Part shown: one piece after another, positions 60,053-64,000 of the stretch | Layout of the letters: each line of letters opens with the position of its first letter | Position numbering within the stretch: position 1 is the stretch's first letter | Assembly (NCBI RefSeq): GCF_000250675.2 | Contig: NC_018681.1 | Coordinates: 7,688,001 to 7,752,000, forward strand | DNA: 64,000 nucleotides | Direction: 5' to 3' | From: Nocardia brasiliensis ATCC 700358 | GTDB lineage: Bacteria > Actinomycetota > Actinomycetes > Mycobacteriales > Mycobacteriaceae | Position numbers and translations under genes: made by a program | Notes under the pieces: generated by a model | What the model saw: only the letters and a program-made list of their open reading frames with translations | What the model was told of the DNA's origin: nothing | The model's database searches: none

Positions 60053-61420
60053 ATGACTCCAACCGAACTCCCCCGCGTCGCCGTGATCGGTGCGGGCCCG
60101 TCCGGGATCACCGCCGCCAAACGATTACAGGACCACGGCATCCCGTTCGATTGCTTCGAGGCCTCCGACGAGGTCGGCGGCAATTGGTATTTCAAGAATC
60201 CGAACGGCATGTCGGCGTGTTATCAATCGCTGCACATAGATACGAGCAAATTCCGGCTCGCCTTCGAGGATTTCCCGGTGCCCGCGGATTGGCCGGACTT
60301 CCCGCACCATTCGCAGTTGTTCCAGTACTTCAAGGATTACGTCGATCATTTCGGGCTGCGCGAGAAGATCCTTTTCGGCACCGTGGTGACCGCCGCCGAA
60401 CGGGCGCCCGACGACAGCTGGCTGGTGACGAGCAGCGACGGCCACACGCGCCGCTACGACGTGTTGATCGTGTGCAATGGGCACCACTGGGATCCGAATC
60501 TGCCCGACTATCCCGGGGAATTCGACGGCGTGCTGCTGCACAGCCACGCCTACAACGATCCGTTCGATCCGGTGGACATGCGCGGCAAGCGGGTGGTGGT
60601 CGTCGGGATGGGCAACTCCGGACTCGATATCGCCTCGGAGCTGTCCCAGCGCTTCCTCGCCGCGAAACTCACCGTCTCGGCCCGGCGCGGTGTCTGGGTG
60701 CTGCCCAAGTACGTGCACGGCAAGGTCGGCGACAAACAGTCGGTGCCGAGCTGGATTCCGCGCAAGGTGTCGCTGCGGCTCAAACAGCGGTTCGTCCGGA
60801 AGTTCCGGGGCGACATGGAGTTCTACGGCCTGCCCAAACCGGACCATCGCCCGTTCGAGGCGCATCCCTCGGCCAGTGAGGAGTTCCTGCACCGGGCCGG
60901 CTGCGGCGATATCGCCTTCAAGCCGGCGATCACCGCGCTGGCGGGTCCGCGGGTGCGTTTCGCCGACGGCAGCACCGAGGAGGTGGACGTGATCGTCTGC
61001 GCCACCGGCTATCGGATCAACTTCCCGTTCTTCGCCGATCCGGACCTGTTGCCGGACGCCCGAAATCGGTTCCCGCTGTTCCAGCACATGATGAAACCCG
61101 GTGTGCCCGACCTGTTCTTCCTCGGATTGGCGCAGCCGCTGCCGACGCTGGTGAACTTCGCCGAGCAGCAGAGCAAGTTCGTCGCCGCCTATCTCACCGG
61201 CAACTATCTGCCGCCCGCGGTACCGGAGATGAACGCGGCCGTCCGCGCGGCGGAGGCCGCCCGGACCGGCCGCTACTACGACTCGCCCAGGCACACCATC
61301 CAGGTGGAGTTCGAACCATACGTGCGGGCGATGCGGCGGGAAATGGCCGAGGGCGCGAAACGCGCTGCGGCGGCGGGTAACCCGTTGCCTGTGCCGGCCC
61401 GAGCGCTGGAGCGCGCGTGA
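60053..61420 (+). CDS. Flavin-containing monooxygenase (MymA-like)
   Basis: 455 residues. FAD motif VAVIGAGPSGITAAKRLQ (about 9-26), GGNWYFKNPNG (about 42), NADPH motif VVVVGMGNSGLDIASELS (about 179-196), and the FMO/BVMO-type central segment HSHAYNDPFDP. C-terminal ATGYRINFPFF matches the FMO ATG motif. It oxidises a soft nucleophile or carbonyl compound. First gene of an operon with hydrolase, dehydrogenase and AMP ligase, the order known for mymA. Confidence 0.88.
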   Translation: MTPTELPRVAVIGAGPSGITAAKRLQDHGIPFDCFEASDEVGGNWYFKNPNGMSACYQSLHIDTSKFRLAFEDFPVPADWPDFPHHSQLFQYFKDYVDHFGLREKILFGTVVTAAERAPDDSWLVTSSDGHTRRYDVLIVCNGHHWDPNLPDYPGEFDGVLLHSHAYNDPFDPVDMRGKRVVVVGMGNSGLDIASELSQRFLAAKLTVSARRGVWVLPKYVHGKVGDKQSVPSWIPRKVSLRLKQRFVRKFRGDMEFYGLPKPDHRPFEAHPSASEEFLHRAGCGDIAFKPAITALAGPRVRFADGSTEEVDVIVCATGYRINFPFFADPDLLPDARNRFPLFQHMMKPGVPDLFFLGLAQPLPTLVNFAEQQSKFVAAYLTGNYLPPAVPEMNAAVRAAEAARTGRYYDSPRHTIQVEFEPYVRAMRREMAEGAKRAAAAGNPLPVPARALERA

Positions 61421-62586
61421 CCGGCGAGCCGCGGACCGCGGGATACTGCGCGGACCGGTTCGCGGACGTGCGCACGGAATTGGAGAACCACCTCGCCGCC
61501 GGCGAAGAACTCGGCGCGGCCCTCTGCGTCACGGTGGACGGCGTCGCGGAGGTCGACCTCTGGGGCGGCTATCGCGATGTCGAGCGCACGCAGCCGTGGA
61601 CGGCCGACACCCTGGTCAACGTGTTCTCGATCAGCAAGACGATGACCGCGCTCAGCGCGCTGCTGCTGGTCGACCGCGGCGAGCTCGACGTGCACCAGCG
61701 GGTGGCGCACTATTGGCCCGAATTTGCCGCGAACGGCAAGGGCGACATCGAGATCCGGCACCTGCTCGGCCACACCTCCGGGGTCTCGGGCTGGGCGCCG
61801 CCGATCGAGTTGCGCGATATCTACGACGCCGAGCCCGCCTGCGCCCGCCTCGCCGCCCAGCCGCCGTGGTGGGAGCCGGGCACCGCCTCGGGCTATCACG
61901 CGCTGAACTACGGGCACCTGATCGGCGAGGTGGTGCGGCGCGTCACGGGACAGACGCTGGGCCGGTTCTTCGCCGCCGAACTCGCCGAGCCGCTCGGCGC
62001 GGACTTCCACATCGGCACGCCCGCAGCACATCACGACCGCATCGCGCCCCTCGTGCCGCCGCCGCAGCTCGAATTCGACCTGGCCGCACTGGATCAGGAC
62101 AGCGTGCTGGTCAAAACGCTGACCAACCCGCTGCTCGACCTCGCCGAGACCGCGAGCACCAGGTGGCGCGAGGCCGAGATCGGCGCGGTGAACGGGCACG
62201 GCAACGCCCGCTCGGTGGCGCGGGTGCAGTCGCTGGTGTCCTGCGGTGGTGTGCTCGACGGCCGGCGTTTCCTGTCGGAGCGGACCATCGAGCTGATCTT
62301 CGACCAGCAGTCCGACGGTATCGATCTCGCGCTGCTGGTGCCGTTGCGCTTCGGCCTCGGCTACGGACTGCCGCAGGCGCAGACCGCACCCGCGGTACCG
62401 GACGGCCGGGTCTGCTGGTGGGCGGGCTACGGCGGCGCGATGGTGGTCAACGACCTGGACCGGCGCATCACCGTCGCGTACACCATGAACAAGATGGCGC
62501 CCGGCCTGATCGGTTCCCCACGCGCCGACGCCTACCTGCGCGCGGTGTTCGACGCGGTCCGCGCCGAGCAAGAAGCTTCGGCATGA
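61417..62586 (+). CDS. Serine hydrolase (beta-lactamase fold esterase)
   Basis: 389 residues, GTG start overlapping the monooxygenase stop by four bases. Class C-type motifs: FSISKTMTALSALLLVDRG with the SxxK (Ser about 71), YHALNYG as YxN (about 159), and GYGGAMVVNDLDRRI as the KTG-like region near the C-terminus. Such esterases hydrolyse small esters; no signal peptide, so cytosolic. Its place in the operon suggests ester cleavage of a product of the monooxygenase (a Baeyer-Villiger type sequence), which is inference. Confidence 0.88.
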   Translation: MTGEPRTAGYCADRFADVRTELENHLAAGEELGAALCVTVDGVAEVDLWGGYRDVERTQPWTADTLVNVFSISKTMTALSALLLVDRGELDVHQRVAHYWPEFAANGKGDIEIRHLLGHTSGVSGWAPPIELRDIYDAEPACARLAAQPPWWEPGTASGYHALNYGHLIGEVVRRVTGQTLGRFFAAELAEPLGADFHIGTPAAHHDRIAPLVPPPQLEFDLAALDQDSVLVKTLTNPLLDLAETASTRWREAEIGAVNGHGNARSVARVQSLVSCGGVLDGRRFLSERTIELIFDQQSDGIDLALLVPLRFGLGYGLPQAQTAPAVPDGRVCWWAGYGGAMVVNDLDRRITVAYTMNKMAPGLIGSPRADAYLRAVFDAVRAEQEASA

Positions 62587-63626
62587 TGCGCGCCTTGCAG
62601 CTCACCGGTCCCGGCGTCGTCGAGCTGCGCGAGGTACCGGTCCCCGAGATCGGGTCGGGCGAGCTGCTGCTGCGGGTCGGCGCGGCCGGGATCTGCCATT
62701 CCGATCTGCATGTGCTGCACCTGCCGTTCCGGCTGCGCACGGAGCCGCTGACACTCGGACACGAAGTCGCGGGAACCATCGAGGCGGTCGGCGAGGCGGT
62801 CGAAGGCCGCAGCGCCGGCGAACGCGGCGTCGTCTACCTGTGCTGGTCGTGCGGCCGGTGCCGAGAGTGCGTGTCCGGCAACGAGAACGTCTGCCTGGCC
62901 GCGGGCCGCACCGCGATGCCGCCGTGCCCCGGGCTCGGTCCGGACGGGGGCATGGCCGAGTACCTGCGCATGCCGGCCGACGCGTTCGTGCCGATCGGCG
63001 ATCTCGATTTCCGGCAGGCCGCTCCGCTCGCGGACGCGGCACTGACCAGCTACCACGCGATCCGCGGTGCACGCGAGCAGTTGCGGCCGGGCTCGGTGGC
63101 AGTGGTGATCGGCGTCGGCGGGCTGGGGCACGCGGCGGTGCAGATCCTCACCGCGACCAGCGCGACCGAGGTGCTCGCGGTCGACGTCGCCGCGGACAAG
63201 CTGGAATTGGCGACGCGCGGTGGCGCGGCCGCAGGGCTGCGGGCCGGACCGGGCACCGCGCAGCAGATCCTCGACCGCACCGACGGCCGTGGCGCCGACG
63301 CGGTATTCGACTTCGTCGGCAACGACCAGACCTGCGCGCTCGCCGTCGCCACGGTCGCGCCGAACGGCGCCTACCGGATGATCGGCCTGGGCGGCGGCAC
63401 GCCGGAGATCACCGCGGCGCCCGCGGGCGGCCCGGGCTGGCCGTGGGGTGCCTCGATCCGAAAGTCGTACGGCGGCACCAAATCCGATCTGATCGAGTCC
63501 GTCGCGCTGGCTCGTTCGGGCAAGCTCGAGATCGCGGTCGAGCAGTACGCACTGGCCGACGGGCGCGCGGCGCTCGACCGGCTCGAGCGTGGGCTGGTCA
63601 CCGGTCGCGCGGTAGTGGTTCCATGA
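62583..63626 (+). CDS. Zinc-dependent alcohol dehydrogenase
   Basis: About 347 residues; ATG at 62583 or 62586, overlapping the hydrolase stop. MDR fold: catalytic zinc Cys in ICHSDLHVLHL (about 39), GHEVAG (His about 61), structural zinc CWSCGRCRECVSGNENVC (about 83-100), and the NAD(P) Rossmann loop VIGVGGLGHAAVQI (about 174-187). It would oxidise an alcohol released by the hydrolase or reduce an aldehyde. Third gene of the operon. Confidence 0.9.
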   Translation: MMRALQLTGPGVVELREVPVPEIGSGELLLRVGAAGICHSDLHVLHLPFRLRTEPLTLGHEVAGTIEAVGEAVEGRSAGERGVVYLCWSCGRCRECVSGNENVCLAAGRTAMPPCPGLGPDGGMAEYLRMPADAFVPIGDLDFRQAAPLADAALTSYHAIRGAREQLRPGSVAVVIGVGGLGHAAVQILTATSATEVLAVDVAADKLELATRGGAAAGLRAGPGTAQQILDRTDGRGADAVFDFVGNDQTCALAVATVAPNGAYRMIGLGGGTPEITAAPAGGPGWPWGASIRKSYGGTKSDLIESVALARSGKLEIAVEQYALADGRAALDRLERGLVTGRAVVVP

Positions 63627-63643
63627 ATGAGGGAGTGCGGTAG

Positions 63644-64000
63644 ATGACGAAGCCGTTCGATGCACAGGCGTTCGCCGCAGCGGCCGTGGCCCGTTTGACC
63701 GGCCCCGGCGGCCGCTTCGAGATGGTGGTCGAGGAGGTGCTCGGTGCGCCGATGCCGGTGCTGCGCAACCGAGCCCGCTCGCTGGGCGAGGTACTGGCCA
63801 CCGCGAAGGACTGGGGTGCGCGCGATTATCTGGTGACCGAGGACCGCAGGATCTCGTTCGCCGAGCACGCGAGCGCGGTCGACGCGTTGGCCGCGGCGCT
63901 GCGGGACCGGTACGGCGTCGGCCGGGGCGACCGCATCGGCATTCTGGCGGCCAACACCCCGGAATGGGTCTGCACGTTCTGGGCGGCACAGCAGCTCGGC
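63644..64000 (+). CDS. AMP-dependent ligase, 3' end cut by window
   Basis: At least 119 residues of the N-terminal region of an acyl-CoA/AMP ligase: ISFAEHASAVDALAAALRD, then GVGRGDRIGILAANTPEWVCTFWAAQQLG, the usual opening pattern of the ANL family. ATG 63644 with GGGAG nine bases upstream. It closes the operon order seen in mymA loci, where a FadD13-like ligase is present. The active-site motifs lie outside the window. Confidence 0.8.
   Translation, partial: MTKPFDAQAFAAAAVARLTGPGGRFEMVVEEVLGAPMPVLRNRARSLGEVLATAKDWGARDYLVTEDRRISFAEHASAVDALAAALRDRYGVGRGDRIGILAANTPEWVCTFWAAQQLG

Noticed and set aside
61596..62582. Long N-terminal extension of the alcohol dehydrogenase frame
   Set aside because: It covers the serine hydrolase gene in another frame; dehydrogenase homology starts at 62583.

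Overview
The window is high-GC actinobacterial chromosome, most likely Nocardia or a close relative in the Mycobacteriales. Evidence: strong G/C bias at third codon positions, many GTG starts, many TetR regulators, acyl-CoA dehydrogenase and acyl-CoA ligase genes, and a tmRNA whose tag reads ADSNQREYALAA. smpB, prfB, ftsEX, hisN, a fadE24/fadE23-like pair and a mymA-like operon all occur here. As I remember it, the same genes lie in the Rv3083-Rv3140 part of M. tuberculosis; here they are spread out with insertions between them.

Layout. 1-12.0 kb: small metabolic and regulatory genes (cut MBL hydrolase, TerD, PLP decarboxylase, RraA-like protein, a cysteine dioxygenase/aminotransferase/TetR operon with a LysR gene upstream, an esterase, an FAD monooxygenase facing a WYL regulator). 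12.1-16.4 kb: an accessory block with visibly lower GC, holding an RHH antitoxin/Doc toxin pair and a 914-residue SF1 helicase, ending at the 3' end of the tmRNA gene. 16.4-24.7 kb: EamA transporter, smpB, two exported phosphatases, recQ, a secreted beta-propeller protein, a GNAT. 24.7-34 kb: hisN, flavin reductase, XRE regulator, prfB, MscS channel, TetR facing a carotenoid oxygenase, ftsE-ftsX. 34-41.5 kb: MerR facing an alpha/beta hydrolase, a GT39-like membrane glycosyltransferase, the fadE24-fadE23 operon, a secreted esterase, TetR.

41.5-43.3 kb holds the most unusual locus. A segment of about 0.5 kb is present twice. Each copy carries an unlisted 38-residue membrane microprotein gene preceded by a 131-nt leader that is identical in the two copies. 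In that leader the Shine-Dalgarno can pair with an upstream anti-Shine-Dalgarno, which can itself be captured by another segment. Inverted repeats of GGTTCAC half-sites lie further upstream. The microprotein coding parts have diverged while the leader has not.

43.5-51.8 kb: a secreted protein, an ArsR-like regulator, an unlisted 39-residue metallothionein-like gene with eight cysteines, two fatty acyl-CoA/AMP ligases, a His-containing membrane protein with a PepSY protein and a possible Cys/His upstream peptide, and a FusB/FBP-type zinc-finger protein. 51.9-58.2 kb: a sodium:solute symporter with galactokinase, then a tightly overlapping trio of pyruvoyl-dependent arginine decarboxylase, acetyltransferase-like protein and GGDEF protein. 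58.2-64 kb: a helix-tailed conserved protein, a TetR regulator, and a mymA-like operon (flavin monooxygenase, serine hydrolase, alcohol dehydrogenase, AMP ligase) cut by the window end.
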